A stretch of DNA of 64,000 nt from an uncultured Lachnospiraceae bacterium (GTDB lineage Bacteria; Bacillota; Clostridia; Lachnospirales; Lachnospiraceae), in the NCBI GenBank assembly GCA_944383545.1, contig CALWPY010000002.1:1-64000 (forward strand). Direction: 5' to 3'. The notes below the pieces were generated by a model. That model searched no databases and was not told the DNA's origin. It saw nothing but the letters and a program-made list of their open reading frames with translations. Positions 17,474 through 28,928 of this stretch are shown here, piece after piece. Within the stretch, counting starts at the first letter, position 1, and the number at the start of each line of letters is the position of its first letter. The translations under genes and the position numbers were made by a program.

Positions 17474-18388
17474 TTATCTTACCCAATATTTAAATTCTTC
17501 GTCGGCAAGCCTTATATAATCATCATTTGAAATCATGATATCAAATCCCGGCTGGATTAAATTACCATTTATGAACGTATGATTTGTAGAATTATTGTCT
17601 CTTATATAACACTCCCCATTACTTATTTTGAATGTAGCATGGCTTCGGCTGACCTTTCTGTTGTCAGCCACCTGATAATCTGAATCAGGAGATTTACCAA
17701 CCGTAAATTCTGATTTCAGAATAGGTATCAGCTCATTTGTCCTTATTCTTACAAGATATGGTATAGGATTTGTATAATTGGACGAGGTTGCAAGCACTGT
17801 AGTGCCTGTATCTTCCTTCTCATCCTCCAAAATCGTCTCTGCTTCAAGTGACAAAATGAATTTATAAAAATCAGCCAGATTAAAAAGGAGCTTGCTGTCA
17901 AGATACTGTAATATCTGTTCCACACATTCCACGCACTCCATATTGGCAAATCTCACCCTGCCTATAAAATTCTGAATGAATTTCGTTATATTTACGTCAG
18001 AAAATTTTTTACTGACCGGCATATATATTAGCTGAACATCCAAGGTGGAAAGCTCTATATACATATATTTTGTACTTAATAATATCTTAATAAGCGGCAT
18101 TTTGTTTTCTTCAAAATATAAAAGCTGATTAAGAATATTTGATAATATGGATAGAAACTCTCCCTTATAAAGCTGCTTCCTTAAAAACTGCTCCAAAGGA
18201 AGTGTTGCAGGAATTTTATATTGAAGTACCCTCACTCCGTCTACTGCCACTACATTGCAGGTTGTTCTGTTTCCTACAAATTCATAATTAAACATAGTCA
18301 GTTCATACTGGTCTATAGGTATATCTTCTTCTACCCTGAAATTAAGGGTAAATTCGTCATAACTCGTTTCATTTTCAATGCTGCCCAT
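17474..18388 (-). CDS. DUF6382 and FHA domain protein
   Basis: A 304-residue cytoplasmic protein. The N-terminal ~170 residues match the DUF6382 type found in Firmicutes FHA proteins, and the C-terminal ~85 residues are a forkhead-associated domain that binds phosphothreonine peptides. FHA core motifs are visible: 'FTVGKSPDSDYQV', 'VSRSHATF' and 'DNNSTNHTFINGN'. No kinase or phosphatase gene is adjacent. It lies about 100 bp upstream of sigG on the same strand and has its own promoter. The start ATG has AGGGGG 9 nt upstream. The role is likely phosphoprotein signalling; the partner is unknown. Confidence 0.82.
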   Translation of the reverse strand: MGSIENETSYDEFTLNFRVEEDIPIDQYELTMFNYEFVGNRTTCNVVAVDGVRVLQYKIPATLPLEQFLRKQLYKGEFLSILSNILNQLLYFEENKMPLIKILLSTKYMYIELSTLDVQLIYMPVSKKFSDVNITKFIQNFIGRVRFANMECVECVEQILQYLDSKLLFNLADFYKFILSLEAETILEDEKEDTGTTVLATSSNYTNPIPYLVRIRTNELIPILKSEFTVGKSPDSDYQVADNRKVSRSHATFKISNGECYIRDNNSTNHTFINGNLIQPGFDIMISNDDYIRLADEEFKYWVR

Positions 18389-18436
18389 AATACTGACCCC
18401 CTAATCTGTCATTAATTAATGATAAGTTTTTAATTA

Positions 18437-18465
18437 ATTTTAACATTATAATTAAGCAATATCAA
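18437..18465 (-). promoter_or_regulatory. promoter of the FHA gene
   Basis: Minus-strand TTGATA (18460-18465) and TAAAAT (18437-18442) are 17 bp apart. Confidence 0.55.
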
Positions 18466-18498
18466 CAAAAATATAGAAATAAATATCGCAAAATAAAC

Positions 18499-18534
18499 AA
18501 AATTGCAGAAGCTTTGACAGCCTCTGCAATTTTA
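18499..18534 (-). terminator. intrinsic terminator after pncB
   Basis: An 11-bp stem (18499-18509 with 18523-18533, core AATTGCAGA/TCTGCAATT) followed by a T-rich stretch on the minus strand. Confidence 0.7.
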
Positions 18535-18552
18535 TGTTTTCTGTTTTTAATA

Positions 18553-19986
18553 CTAATTATTTTGTGCAAGCATTTCCTTCTTTATATTATATAGCTCTGT
18601 AGAAAGGTCCAGATAATGTATGTGCGGATTTTCAAAACGCTGTTCTTCCTCCCACACCTGATTTTCAAGCTGATACTTCACATAATTTCTTATTTCATCT
18701 AGCTCCGGCTTTTCATAAACCAGTTTTCCGTCCTCAAATATTGTAACCTGCAGAGGCTTTGCAATGAAATTTTCAAAAGCCATTTTTTTCCACGGCTTCT
18801 GTTCATCAACATAAGGAAAAGGCTTGTCATCTTCTACTTTTTCATGTGGCAGTGTAAGTAAATCAGCCAGTCCGTATCCTGTCTCCTTACTGTAAATTCT
18901 CCACAGCTTCTTCTTGCATGGATTTGTAATCTTTTCAACATTTTCTGAAATCTTTATCCTCGGCTCGAACACATCATTATGCTTTACCGCAACAAGCTTA
19001 TATACTCCGCCAAACACAGGGTCCGACTTGGAAGTAATCATTCTTTCCCCGACACCGTAAGAATCAATCTTTGCCCCCTGGTTATTCAGTGAATTTATAA
19101 GATATTCATCCACACTGTTTGACACAACTATCTTACAGTCATTCAGTCCTTCCGCATCCAGTCTTTTTCTTATTTTTTTAGAGAAATATGCCAAATCTCC
19201 ACTGTCTATCCTGATACCTTTAAGCCTCTTTCCCATAGGCTCAAGCACTTCATGTGCAACCTTAATCGCATTTACAAGACCGCTTTTTAATATATCATAG
19301 GTATCTATAAGCAGGGTGCAGTTATCAGGATATACCTCTGCATAAGCCTTAAATGCTTCGTATTCTGAAGGAAAAAACTGTATCCAGCTGTGAGCCATTG
19401 TTCCGACCGCCGGAACATTAAACATTGTATCCGCCATGACAGTTGCCGTGGAAGAAACTCCGCCTATATAGCAGGCTCTCGTTCCATACACCGAAGCAGA
19501 CGGACCGTGTGCTCTCCTTGCTCCGAATTCCATTATAACTGAATCCCCTGCCGCCCTGCATATTCTGGAGGCCTTGGTGGCAATCATGGACTGGAAATTA
19601 ATTGTAAGAAGAAGCATGGTTTCAATAAGCTGTGCTTCTATAACAGGTGCAGTAACCGTAACAATAGGAGTATTAGGATATACTATTGTACCCTCAGGTA
19701 CTGCCTCTATTGTACCGGTAAATTTGAAATTTTTAAGATATTCCAGAAAGCCTTCATCAAACATCTTTTTTTCACGAAGATAATTTATATCATCTTCGGT
19801 AAATTTCAAATCGCATATATAATCTATAAACTGTTCAAGACCTGCGCTTACAACAAAACCTCCGTTATCAGGATTTTTTCTGTAAAACATGTCAAATACT
19901 GCCACTGTATCTTTAAATCCTTTAACAAAATATCCGTTTGCCATTGTAAGCTCATAAAAATCCATAAGCATGGTAAGGTTACGCAT
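18553..19986 (-). CDS. pncB: nicotinate phosphoribosyltransferase
   Basis: NAD salvage enzyme converting nicotinate and PRPP to nicotinate mononucleotide. The 477-residue length fits the long bacterial form. Family motifs are 'LTMLMDFYELTMANGYF' at the start, 'EFGARRAHGPSASVYGTRA' around residues 155-173, 'GTMAHSWIQFFPSEYEAF', 'LIDTYDILKSG' and 'IRIDSGDLAYFSKKIR'. AGGGGG precedes the ATG. It begins 28 bp after typA, so co-transcription is likely. Confidence 0.95.
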   Translation of the reverse strand: MRNLTMLMDFYELTMANGYFVKGFKDTVAVFDMFYRKNPDNGGFVVSAGLEQFIDYICDLKFTEDDINYLREKKMFDEGFLEYLKNFKFTGTIEAVPEGTIVYPNTPIVTVTAPVIEAQLIETMLLLTINFQSMIATKASRICRAAGDSVIMEFGARRAHGPSASVYGTRACYIGGVSSTATVMADTMFNVPAVGTMAHSWIQFFPSEYEAFKAYAEVYPDNCTLLIDTYDILKSGLVNAIKVAHEVLEPMGKRLKGIRIDSGDLAYFSKKIRKRLDAEGLNDCKIVVSNSVDEYLINSLNNQGAKIDSYGVGERMITSKSDPVFGGVYKLVAVKHNDVFEPRIKISENVEKITNPCKKKLWRIYSKETGYGLADLLTLPHEKVEDDKPFPYVDEQKPWKKMAFENFIAKPLQVTIFEDGKLVYEKPELDEIRNYVKYQLENQVWEEEQRFENPHIHYLDLSTELYNIKKEMLAQNN

Positions 19987-20014
19987 GATTTTCCCCCTTA
20001 TATATCATCATTAA

Positions 20015-21850
20015 CTACTGTGCAGCATTACGTTTTGCCCTCATACGAAGTGTAGGGTCAAGTATCTTCTTTCTTATTCTTATGCTCTTAGGAGTAATTT
20101 CCAACAGTTCATCAGTATCAATAAAGTCAAGAGCCTGTTCAAGAGAAAGAATCTTAGGCGGCGTAAGCTTAAGAGCATCATCTGAGCCCGAGGCACGTGT
20201 ATTTGTAAGCTGTTTTTTCTTACATACATTTACTTCTATGTCCTCAGCACGTCCGTTAGCTCCTACTACCATTCCTCCGTATACCTGCTCACCCGGGCCT
20301 ATAAAAAGAGTACCTCTTTCCTGAGCATTAAAGAGACCGTAAGTAATTGCCTCTCCTGCCTCATAAGCAATAAGTGAGCCCTGCTGTCTGTACTGCATAT
20401 CACCTTTATAATTGTCATAACCGTCAAAAATTGTATTTATTATTCCATTTCCCTTTGTTGCGGTAAGAAAATCTCCTCTGAAGCCTATAAGTCCTCTGGA
20501 AGGTATGGAAAACTCAAGTCTTGTAGTTCCGTTTGTAGACGGAGCCATTCCCTGAAGTTCTCCCTTTCTCTGATTAAGCATATTTATAACCGTACCCGCA
20601 AATTCATCAGGCACGTCAATTACTGCAATTTCAAATGGCTCCAGCTTTTTATTTCTCTCATCATATTTGTAAATAACTTCAGCCTTGCTTACGGCAAATT
20701 CATAACCTTCACGTCTCATGTTTTCAATAAGTACCGAAAGATGAAGTTCTCCTCTTCCCGATACCTTAAAGCTCTCGGTGGTATCTGTTTCTTCCACCCT
20801 TAAGCTTACATCTGTATTAAGTTCTCTGAAAAGTCTGTCCCTTAAATGTCTTGATGTTACATATTTTCCCTCTTTACCTGCAAGAGGTGAATCATTTACC
20901 ATAAAATACATGGCTATTGTAGGCTCGGAAATCTTCTGGAAAGGTATTGCCACAGGATTTTCCGGTGAACATATAGTATCACCGATATGAATATCCGATA
21001 TACCTGATATTGCAACTATTGAGCCGATTTTTGCCTCGTTTACTTCAACCTTATTAAGTCCGTCAAACTCATAGAGCTTTCCGATTTTTACCTTGACCTT
21101 TTTATCAGGGTCATGATGATTTACAATTACAGCCTCCTGATTTAATTTCAGTCCTCCGTTATCTACCTTTCCTACTCCTATACGGCCTACATACTCATTA
21201 TAATCAATAGTACTGATTAAAACCTGAGTTCCCGCATCAGGGTCTCCTTTAGGTGCAGGTATATGTTTAATTATGGTATCAAAAAGAGGCTTCATGTCCG
21301 TTCCCTTTTCATCAGGTGAATACGAAGCATATCCATCTCTTGCAGAAGCATATATGAACGGACAGTCAAGCTGTTCGTCTGATGCATCCAGCTCAAGAAG
21401 GAGCTCAAGCACTTCCTCTTCCACTTCTTTTGGCCTTGCTTCAGGTCTGTCAATTTTATTAACACATACTATAACGCTTAAATCCAGCTCCAATGCCTTT
21501 TTTAAAACAAATTTTGTCTGAGGCATGGCTCCCTCAAAGGCATCTACAACAAGTATTACACCATTTACCATTTTTAAAACACGTTCTACCTCTCCTCCGA
21601 AATCTGCATGTCCGGGAGTATCAATAATGTTAATCTTGGTATTTCCGTAAGTTACTGCCGTATTTTTTGAAAGAATTGTGATTCCTCTTTCTCTCTCAAT
21701 ATCATTTGAATCCATTACACGCTCAGCAACTTCCTGATTTTCCCTGAAAACACCACTCTGCTTTAAAAGCTCATCCACAAGGGTGGTTTTACCGTGGTCT
21801 ACATGAGCAATAATGGCAATATTTCTAACATCTTCTCTTTCAATAATCAT
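20015..21850 (-). CDS. typA: ribosome-associated GTPase TypA/BipA
   Basis: A 611-residue translational GTPase of the EF-G group that acts on the ribosome and is linked to stress and cold adaptation. G1 is '[14 protein letters not shown]' near the N-terminus, G3 is '[15 protein letters not shown]', and G4 is '[11 protein letters not shown]'. Downstream are the EF-Tu-like domain II, EF-G-like domain V and the TypA-specific C-terminal region ('[13 protein letters not shown]', '[11 protein letters not shown]'). The start is set at ATG 21850, which follows GAGG; an in-frame extension to 21901 lacks support. Confidence 0.96.
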   Translation of the reverse strand: MIIEREDVRNIAIIAHVDHGKTTLVDELLKQSGVFRENQEVAERVMDSNDIERERGITILSKNTAVTYGNTKINIIDTPGHADFGGEVERVLKMVNGVILVVDAFEGAMPQTKFVLKKALELDLSVIVCVNKIDRPEARPKEVEEEVLELLLELDASDEQLDCPFIYASARDGYASYSPDEKGTDMKPLFDTIIKHIPAPKGDPDAGTQVLISTIDYNEYVGRIGVGKVDNGGLKLNQEAVIVNHHDPDKKVKVKIGKLYEFDGLNKVEVNEAKIGSIVAISGISDIHIGDTICSPENPVAIPFQKISEPTIAMYFMVNDSPLAGKEGKYVTSRHLRDRLFRELNTDVSLRVEETDTTESFKVSGRGELHLSVLIENMRREGYEFAVSKAEVIYKYDERNKKLEPFEIAVIDVPDEFAGTVINMLNQRKGELQGMAPSTNGTTRLEFSIPSRGLIGFRGDFLTATKGNGIINTIFDGYDNYKGDMQYRQQGSLIAYEAGEAITYGLFNAQERGTLFIGPGEQVYGGMVVGANGRAEDIEVNVCKKKQLTNTRASGSDDALKLTPPKILSLEQALDFIDTDELLEITPKSIRIRKKILDPTLRMRAKRNAAQ

Positions 21851-21950
21851 TTTGTCTGTCCTCTTGTTACTTAAATTTTCTGTATAATATAAGGCGAACA
21901 CTACTTCCGTAATGCCCGCCCTGATATTTCATTTATATTTCATCTGAATA

Positions 21951-21980
21951 CCGAAAAACACTACATAGTGAAAGTATGTA
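21951..21980 (-). terminator. possible weak terminator after guaB
   Basis: A short stem (TACATA/TATGTA, 21962-21980) is followed on the minus strand by TGTTTTT. The stem is short, so this is tentative. Confidence 0.4.
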
Positions 21981-21983
21981 AAA

Positions 21984-23510
<1,527 letters not shown>

Positions 23511-23538
23511 TCAATAGACAATAAAATTTATGAAGTTC

Positions 23539-23567
23539 ATGTTATCAAAAATTAAGGTTATTGTCAA
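23539..23567 (-). promoter_or_regulatory. promoter of guaB
   Basis: Minus-strand TTGACA (23562-23567) and TAACAT (23539-23544) are 17 bp apart. A second candidate, TTGTCT-18-TATTAT, lies closer to the gene, so the start site is uncertain. Confidence 0.6.
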
Positions 23568-23614
23568 CCTGTACAATTCACATATTACATATTTTTTTCA
23601 TGTATTTTTCATAT

Positions 23615-25636
23615 TTAATACACAAAATCATCCGTAGACGAAAGAGTGTGCTTTTCTTTATCAACCTGCTCCACCCTGAATATATCTCCTTTATCAGGTT
23701 TATCTTTTACCTCATCAGATACAACCTTAATGGTATTCCTGTCCACATACTCTGTTTCCATCCTGTCATCATTCATGATAATTACGGAAAACTCATTAAA
23801 ATTCTCACCTGTCACTATGATTTCATCATTTTCATAAGAGACATCCGTTATCGATATTGTATCAATACCCATACTCATATCAGCTCTTTCGTAAGGCTCA
23901 TCCTCCTGATAAATATAGTGTTCACCATACAGAATATCATATTGTATCATATAAAGTGCTTTTTCAAATTCTTCCGTATTATCATTATTATAATAAACTG
24001 AGTGAAGCTTTTGTATATATCCCTTATCAAGATTTAATGCCGATAATATATAATCTGAAAGCTCATATGCATATATATCTTTGTCATCAAGCATAAGTCC
24101 TACATTATTAACTATTACATATTCAGTCTGAAAATCCGTGCCCTCGGTAATCTGACCTTCTTCAAATTCCAGACTCGGGATGTGGTCTCCGTACAATACC
24201 AGTACATAGCTTTCACCTGAAGCATTCAGTTCATCAATAAGCTCCTGAATCATTATATCCATCTCATATGTTTGATTTACATAGTACCCAAACTGATTCT
24301 GGAGTTCAATGTTGCCATCCTCTCTCGTAAGCTTCACATGCTCTTCACATCCAAGCTCTTCGGTAGGATATCTTCCATGTCCCTGCACACTCACGGTAAA
24401 GATAAAATCTTTTTCTCTGGTAGATTTAAGTGCCTTCATTATTTCATCTACAAGCACATCGTCCTTTGCCCAACCCGTTGATGTATAGTTTACATCATAC
24501 ATATATTCAAGTGATGTAAAAGAATCAAAACCCATATTGGCAAATACTTTATTTCTGTCATAAAATACACCCTTATTATTATGAATGGCATGGGTACCGT
24601 AGCCCTGCCTTTGAAAAATCTGGGCAAGACTTTCAGTCGGTGTTTCACTTAATACGGTTTTATACGGATATTCTCCCGCTCCGAAAAAGCTGCTCTTCAT
24701 ACCAGTAAGCACCTCAAATTCGGTATTTGCAGTACCCGCTCCTATAGAAGGTACGGTAATGTAACCAGAAGGATATCTTTCCATCAGTCTGTTGAAATTT
24801 GACACAGGGTCCTTATCAGTCTCTATTCCGCTTACCCTGTCAATATCTATGAAAGATTCAAGCTGTACGAATATAACATTAGGTCTTTTTCTGTTTCCCG
24901 TCCTTATATCATCATTTAATTTATCTTTAATCTCAAGTACCGCTTCTTCACTATATCCATCCGGCTCATCCATTCCTACATCTATAACACTGTTTGAAAA
25001 ACAGTATGCAAAGCCATAATTTTCATATGCCATTCCGAGATTTGCAAAATCGTCTGATACAAGCTTGGTTTTTATACCCACAAGTGTAAACACATATACA
25101 ACTGCAAAAGCCCCGAGACAGATCAGGACTGTATGTATATAGTTTAATTTCTCCTTTACCTTTGGAGTTTTTATATACATAAATACAAGTATTACAATTA
25201 CCAAAAGTATTGCGGCAAACAAAAGCACCTGCTGAAAAGACGTGTAATAAACATCCAGCATACTGAACACATCTGTTACCATAAGTAAATCTATGGCAGA
25301 AAACGGAGTTATTCTGTATCCTAAAACGGTAAAATTAACTATTCCGCACACTAGCCATAGAACTGCAATAAAGCTTAAAAAGAAAAATCTTTTTCTAAGA
25401 AGCAGGGCCAGAAGAAGGGTAAAAAATACAATTAATGCATTATATATATATACAACCGGTGACTGTATGATAAATTTAAATCCCTCAATAATCGAACGTC
25501 TTCCGAGTATCTCCAGAATAAATTCTTCAGCCAGAGCCGTAATAAAACAAATCAATACCCATTTCCACAAAGACTTTTCATATGATTTTTCAATTTTCTG
25601 TTTTAGTACGCCAAAAAAGTTATTAATCTTATCCAT
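23615..25636 (-). CDS. LTA synthase-like sulfatase-fold membrane enzyme with C-terminal extra domain
   Basis: A 673-residue protein with five predicted N-terminal membrane helices (between about residues 25 and 190) and an extracellular alkaline-phosphatase/sulfatase domain (about 250-560). Metal and active-site features of lipoteichoic acid synthases are present: 'FVQLESF' (Glu260) and the nucleophile Thr302 in 'GAGTANTEFEVLTG'. Such enzymes polymerise glycerol phosphate from phosphatidylglycerol. Residues about 595-673 form an extra beta-rich segment ('ITDVSYENDEIIVTGENFNE') that looks like an IPT/TIG-type Ig fold. The start ATG follows GGGGA. A palindrome at 25651-25670 lies just upstream of the ribosome binding site. 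Confidence 0.88.
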   Translation of the reverse strand: MDKINNFFGVLKQKIEKSYEKSLWKWVLICFITALAEEFILEILGRRSIIEGFKFIIQSPVVYIYNALIVFFTLLLALLLRKRFFFLSFIAVLWLVCGIVNFTVLGYRITPFSAIDLLMVTDVFSMLDVYYTSFQQVLLFAAILLVIVILVFMYIKTPKVKEKLNYIHTVLICLGAFAVVYVFTLVGIKTKLVSDDFANLGMAYENYGFAYCFSNSVIDVGMDEPDGYSEEAVLEIKDKLNDDIRTGNRKRPNVIFVQLESFIDIDRVSGIETDKDPVSNFNRLMERYPSGYITVPSIGAGTANTEFEVLTGMKSSFFGAGEYPYKTVLSETPTESLAQIFQRQGYGTHAIHNNKGVFYDRNKVFANMGFDSFTSLEYMYDVNYTSTGWAKDDVLVDEIMKALKSTREKDFIFTVSVQGHGRYPTEELGCEEHVKLTREDGNIELQNQFGYYVNQTYEMDIMIQELIDELNASGESYVLVLYGDHIPSLEFEEGQITEGTDFQTEYVIVNNVGLMLDDKDIYAYELSDYILSALNLDKGYIQKLHSVYYNNDNTEEFEKALYMIQYDILYGEHYIYQEDEPYERADMSMGIDTISITDVSYENDEIIVTGENFNEFSVIIMNDDRMETEYVDRNTIKVVSDEVKDKPDKGDIFRVEQVDKEKHTLSSTDDFVY

Positions 25637-25650
25637 AACAATTCCCCACT

Positions 25651-25670
25651 AATGTACAATAGTGTACATT
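25651..25670. promoter_or_regulatory. 20-bp perfect operator-like dyad
   Basis: AATGTACA-ATAG-TGTACATT, with 8-bp perfect arms. It lies between the promoter at 25709-25736 and the start codon of the LTA synthase-like gene, a typical position for a repressor site. The cognate regulator is unknown. Confidence 0.6.
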
Positions 25671-25708
25671 TTTTTGAATAATTTAATAAAATTATATATT
25701 TCTACCCG

Positions 25709-25736
25709 ATTATAACAGATTGTTTAATTTATTCAA
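25709..25736 (-). promoter_or_regulatory. promoter of the LTA synthase-like gene
   Basis: Minus-strand TTGAAT (25731-25736) and consensus TATAAT (25709-25714) are 16 bp apart. Confidence 0.7.
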
Positions 25737-25758
25737 GCATATAATTCTTAATTTTTTG

Positions 25759-25787
25759 TTGACAGATTAAATTCCTTATGATATTAT
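25759..25787 (+). promoter_or_regulatory. promoter of tRNA-Gly
   Basis: TTGACA (25759-25764) and TATTAT (25782-25787) are 17 bp apart, about 45 bp before the tRNA. Confidence 0.8.
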
Positions 25788-25833
25788 AACACTTGTCGCG
25801 GGAAAAGCGTAAAAATTAAATAACTTTCAATAT

Positions 25834-25905
<72 letters not shown>

Positions 25906-25913
25906 CTTTTTAT

Positions 25914-26864
25914 TTAAATTAATCTTTCACTAATCCATGCAAGAATATCATTATATACGATATCACGGTCGGTTTCATTCAGAATTTCATGACGGTCATT
26001 CTCATAAAGTTTAAGTGTAATATCAATTATCCCTGCCTTAGCATAGGTTTCATATGCCTTTTTTGTCCCTTTTCCGAAGTCTCCCACAGGGTCCTTATCA
26101 CCGGATGCAATAAGAATCGGAAGGTCTTTAGGAATTGCATTTATGGATGAAGGCTTATTTATATAATAAATAGTATCAAAGAGACCGTAGAATCCATTCA
26201 AGGTAAATACAAAGCTGCATGCAGGATTTGCATTATATTCTGAAAGGATTTCCTTATCCTTAGTAATCCAGCAGTTATTTTCATCTTCATCAAAATGGCT
26301 GTCATACATTCCGATTGCAAACTTATGCACAAATCTGCTCTTATGATGCCAGCCGTATTTAAGTGCAAGTATTCTGCATATTTTTTTTCCAAAAGAAACT
26401 TCTGCAGTGTTCTTACTTCCCGTTCCGATTATTATGGCTCCCGAAAGTCCCTCACCAAAATTTGAAAGATATTTTCTTAAAAGAAATGACCCCATACTAT
26501 GTCCCAGCATAAAATACGGATAACCCTCATATCTTTTGGAAAGGTATCTTCTCAGTTTATGCATGTCTTTTACAAGAATATCACTTGGATTTTTTTCCGC
26601 AAAATACCCCCAGTCTTTTTCATCTGAAGATTTTCCATGTCCCAGGTGGTCATGACCTGCCACTATGAAACCATTTTCAGTCATAAACCTTGCAAAATCC
26701 TCATATCTTTCAATAAATTCCACCATACCGTGAGTAATCTGAAGAACTCCTTTTATATCAGAATTTTCTCCTTCATCTTCATTAAAATTATCGGGCGTCC
26801 ATATCACTGCATGAATAAGACTTTTTTCGTCATTTGACTTAAACCTTAGCTCCTGCTTTTTCAT
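25914..26864 (-). CDS. alpha/beta hydrolase, lysophospholipase-like
   Basis: A 316-residue serine hydrolase of the monoglyceride lipase/lysophospholipase type (Hydrolase_4). The oxyanion region is '[17 protein letters not shown]', the nucleophile elbow is '[12 protein letters not shown]' (Ser near residue 120), and the acid and base are likely Asp in 'SGDKDPVGD' and His in '[11 protein letters not shown]'. There is no signal peptide, so it acts in the cytoplasm on monoacylglycerols or lysolipids. The ATG at 26864 is preferred over that at 26873, which sits only 2 nt from GGAG. It is last in the run starting at pyrE, with the patatin gene two genes upstream. Confidence 0.9.
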   Translation of the reverse strand: MKKQELRFKSNDEKSLIHAVIWTPDNFNEDEGENSDIKGVLQITHGMVEFIERYEDFARFMTENGFIVAGHDHLGHGKSSDEKDWGYFAEKNPSDILVKDMHKLRRYLSKRYEGYPYFMLGHSMGSFLLRKYLSNFGEGLSGAIIIGTGSKNTAEVSFGKKICRILALKYGWHHKSRFVHKFAIGMYDSHFDEDENNCWITKDKEILSEYNANPACSFVFTLNGFYGLFDTIYYINKPSSINAIPKDLPILIASGDKDPVGDFGKGTKKAYETYAKAGIIDITLKLYENDRHEILNETDRDIVYNDILAWISERLI

Positions 26865-26897
26865 ATAAAGCATGTCTCCTTTCTGATAAATATAAAT

Positions 26898-27980
26898 TTA
26901 TTTTACGGTGTCCAAAATAAAATCTGTCAGCATATTATTCTTTTCTTCAGTCAGAAGGCAGAATCTGAAGCAGCCTTTATCAAGTCCCCTGAAATCAGAA
27001 CAGTCTCTTATCATAAGTCCTTTCATTATCGCCCTTTCAAACAATTCCTCCGAAGTCATATCAGTATTTATCAGTCTGACAAAAATAAAGTTTGCATGAG
27101 GCTCATATACCTTCAGATATTCAGAGCTTTTAAGCTTCTCAACCACCCTTTTTCTTTCTTTATCAATAAAATGGATAGTGTCGTTTATAAAATTTTTATC
27201 CCTCACTATCTCACAGCCTGCAAATACAGCTATATTATGCAGAAACCACGGCATTTTTCTTCCCATTATCAGATTGTTTAAATCCCTGTTTCCACAAATT
27301 GCATATCCAAGCCTTAACCCAGGAGCAGAAAAAAATTTAGAAATACTTCTTAAAACAATTAAATTATCAAAGCTTTCTGTTAATGATGCTGCCGAAATAT
27401 CCTCTCCAACAGGTGAAAATTCCACATAAGTTTCATCTACCATACACATTGTATTGTATTTTCTACACTCTAATAATATCTCCATAATTTCATCTTTTGA
27501 AACAGCTGAAGAAGTAGGATTGTTTGGATTGCATAAAAGAAGCAAGTCATAATTATTTGACAGTTCTCCTTTTAATTCTTCCAAATTTAACTTAAAATTT
27601 TCCTCTTCCCTCAGAATAAAATATCTTATATTACAACCCCTCTTTTTTAGCTCGCTCTCATATTCAGAATATGTAGGCGCAACCATGAGAGCGGTTTTAG
27701 AGGATATAAATTCCACTGTGTCAATAATAAGCTCGGTAGAGCCGTTTCCCGGCAGAATATTTTCCTTAACCGTCCCCACATATTCAGCCAGACATTTTTT
27801 AAGTTCATTATATTCCCTGTCAGGATAACTTTCCATGGCGTGAACTACCATGTCAGCCTTTTCAAGTAAAGAATACGGCAGTCCGAGTGGATTTACATTC
27901 CCGCTGTAACAGATTATGTTTTCTTTAGGAATACCATATATTTCTTCAATCTTTTCAATGTCGCTGCCATGAAAGCTCAT
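26898..27980 (-). CDS. PLP-dependent class I/II aminotransferase, CobD/HisC-like
   Basis: A 360-residue fold-type I PLP enzyme. The N-terminal 'CYSGNVNPLG' resembles the 'SSNINPLG' block of threonine-phosphate decarboxylase CobD. Other motifs are 'GNGSTELI', 'LLCNPNNPTS', 'MVDETYVEF' and the Schiff-base Lys in 'RSISKFFSAPGLRLGY'. CobD makes aminopropanol phosphate for cobalamin. No cobalamin gene lies in the window, and a second homologue (hisC, 63.1 kb) is present, so a different substrate is possible. AGGAGG precedes the ATG. It lies 14 bp after the patatin gene. Confidence 0.82.
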   Translation of the reverse strand: MSFHGSDIEKIEEIYGIPKENIICYSGNVNPLGLPYSLLEKADMVVHAMESYPDREYNELKKCLAEYVGTVKENILPGNGSTELIIDTVEFISSKTALMVAPTYSEYESELKKRGCNIRYFILREEENFKLNLEELKGELSNNYDLLLLCNPNNPTSSAVSKDEIMEILLECRKYNTMCMVDETYVEFSPVGEDISAASLTESFDNLIVLRSISKFFSAPGLRLGYAICGNRDLNNLIMGRKMPWFLHNIAVFAGCEIVRDKNFINDTIHFIDKERKRVVEKLKSSEYLKVYEPHANFIFVRLINTDMTSEELFERAIMKGLMIRDCSDFRGLDKGCFRFCLLTEEKNNMLTDFILDTVK

Positions 27981-27994
27981 TACAAATATCCTCC

Positions 27995-28855
27995 TTATAA
28001 CATGAATTTTTTTATCTCCTCAATCCTGTTTTTTGTATCATACCATCCAAGCTTGTACATGTATTTAAGTCTGTCTACATTTTTCTCAATTCTTGAGACT
28101 TTCATATCCCGGCTTGGCCTTATTACCAGTACCTCACCTTTTCTTTCGAGAAATTCAATATATTTAATAGTTTTGTTATATTCTATATGACGTCTCCTAC
28201 ACGCCTCAATATATTTCGGGTAGTCTGAATAGAGTCTTTTCATAATATTTAAAAGCCTGTCTTCGCCCTTCTCATACCCTTCCGGTCTTGTGAGCACTAC
28301 AATGTTCTTTTTATATCCCATTTTTCTGAATGCTGCCACAGGTATGCTGTCTGACGTACCTCCGTCCAGAAGTTTTTTCCCATCTACACATACTGTATTG
28401 GAAACAATAGGCATTGAAGCAGATGCTCTCAGATACTCTATATCATTCGTTTTTAAATCCAAAAGTCTTTTATACTCTGCCTTTCCTGTTTCCAGATTGG
28501 TGCACACCGCATAGCATGGAATTTTTTCTGCATTCTTTTTAAATGTATCGTAATCAAAAGGTGCAAGTTTTTCCGGGATTTCATGGTAACAGAATTCTCT
28601 GTCACATATATCTCCCGTTTTTGCCAGAGAATAAAAGCCCATAAATCTTTTATCTTTTCTATATCTTACATAATATCTTATGTCTCTTCCAAACTGGTCT
28701 GACATATAAGATATTCCATGTAATGCTCCCGCAGACACACCTATAACTCCGTCTGCCCAAAGATTGTTTTTAAGCATCACATCCAAGACTCCTGCCGTAT
28801 ATATACCTCTCATTCCACCGCCTTCAAGTACAAGGCCGACCTTATCTCTTTTCAT
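27995..28855 (-). CDS. patatin-like phospholipase
   Basis: A 286-residue cytoplasmic patatin of the YjjU type. The oxyanion hole 'GGGMRG' is near residues 12-17, the nucleophile is Ser in 'GVSAG' (about 39-43), and the catalytic Asp is in 'LLDGGTSDSIP' (about 163). The first 180 residues form the patatin domain; the basic C-terminal 80 residues are specific to this subgroup. It probably releases fatty acids from phospholipids. A GGGAGG site precedes the ATG. Together with the lysophospholipase downstream it suggests membrane lipid turnover. Confidence 0.9.
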   Translation of the reverse strand: MKRDKVGLVLEGGGMRGIYTAGVLDVMLKNNLWADGVIGVSAGALHGISYMSDQFGRDIRYYVRYRKDKRFMGFYSLAKTGDICDREFCYHEIPEKLAPFDYDTFKKNAEKIPCYAVCTNLETGKAEYKRLLDLKTNDIEYLRASASMPIVSNTVCVDGKKLLDGGTSDSIPVAAFRKMGYKKNIVVLTRPEGYEKGEDRLLNIMKRLYSDYPKYIEACRRRHIEYNKTIKYIEFLERKGEVLVIRPSRDMKVSRIEKNVDRLKYMYKLGWYDTKNRIEEIKKFML

Positions 28856-28928
28856 TACAATCCTCCCGTTTCATTTAAAAAAATCCGTAATTTCAGTTTA
28901 ATTCTCTTTCTGTATAATACTGTAATAT

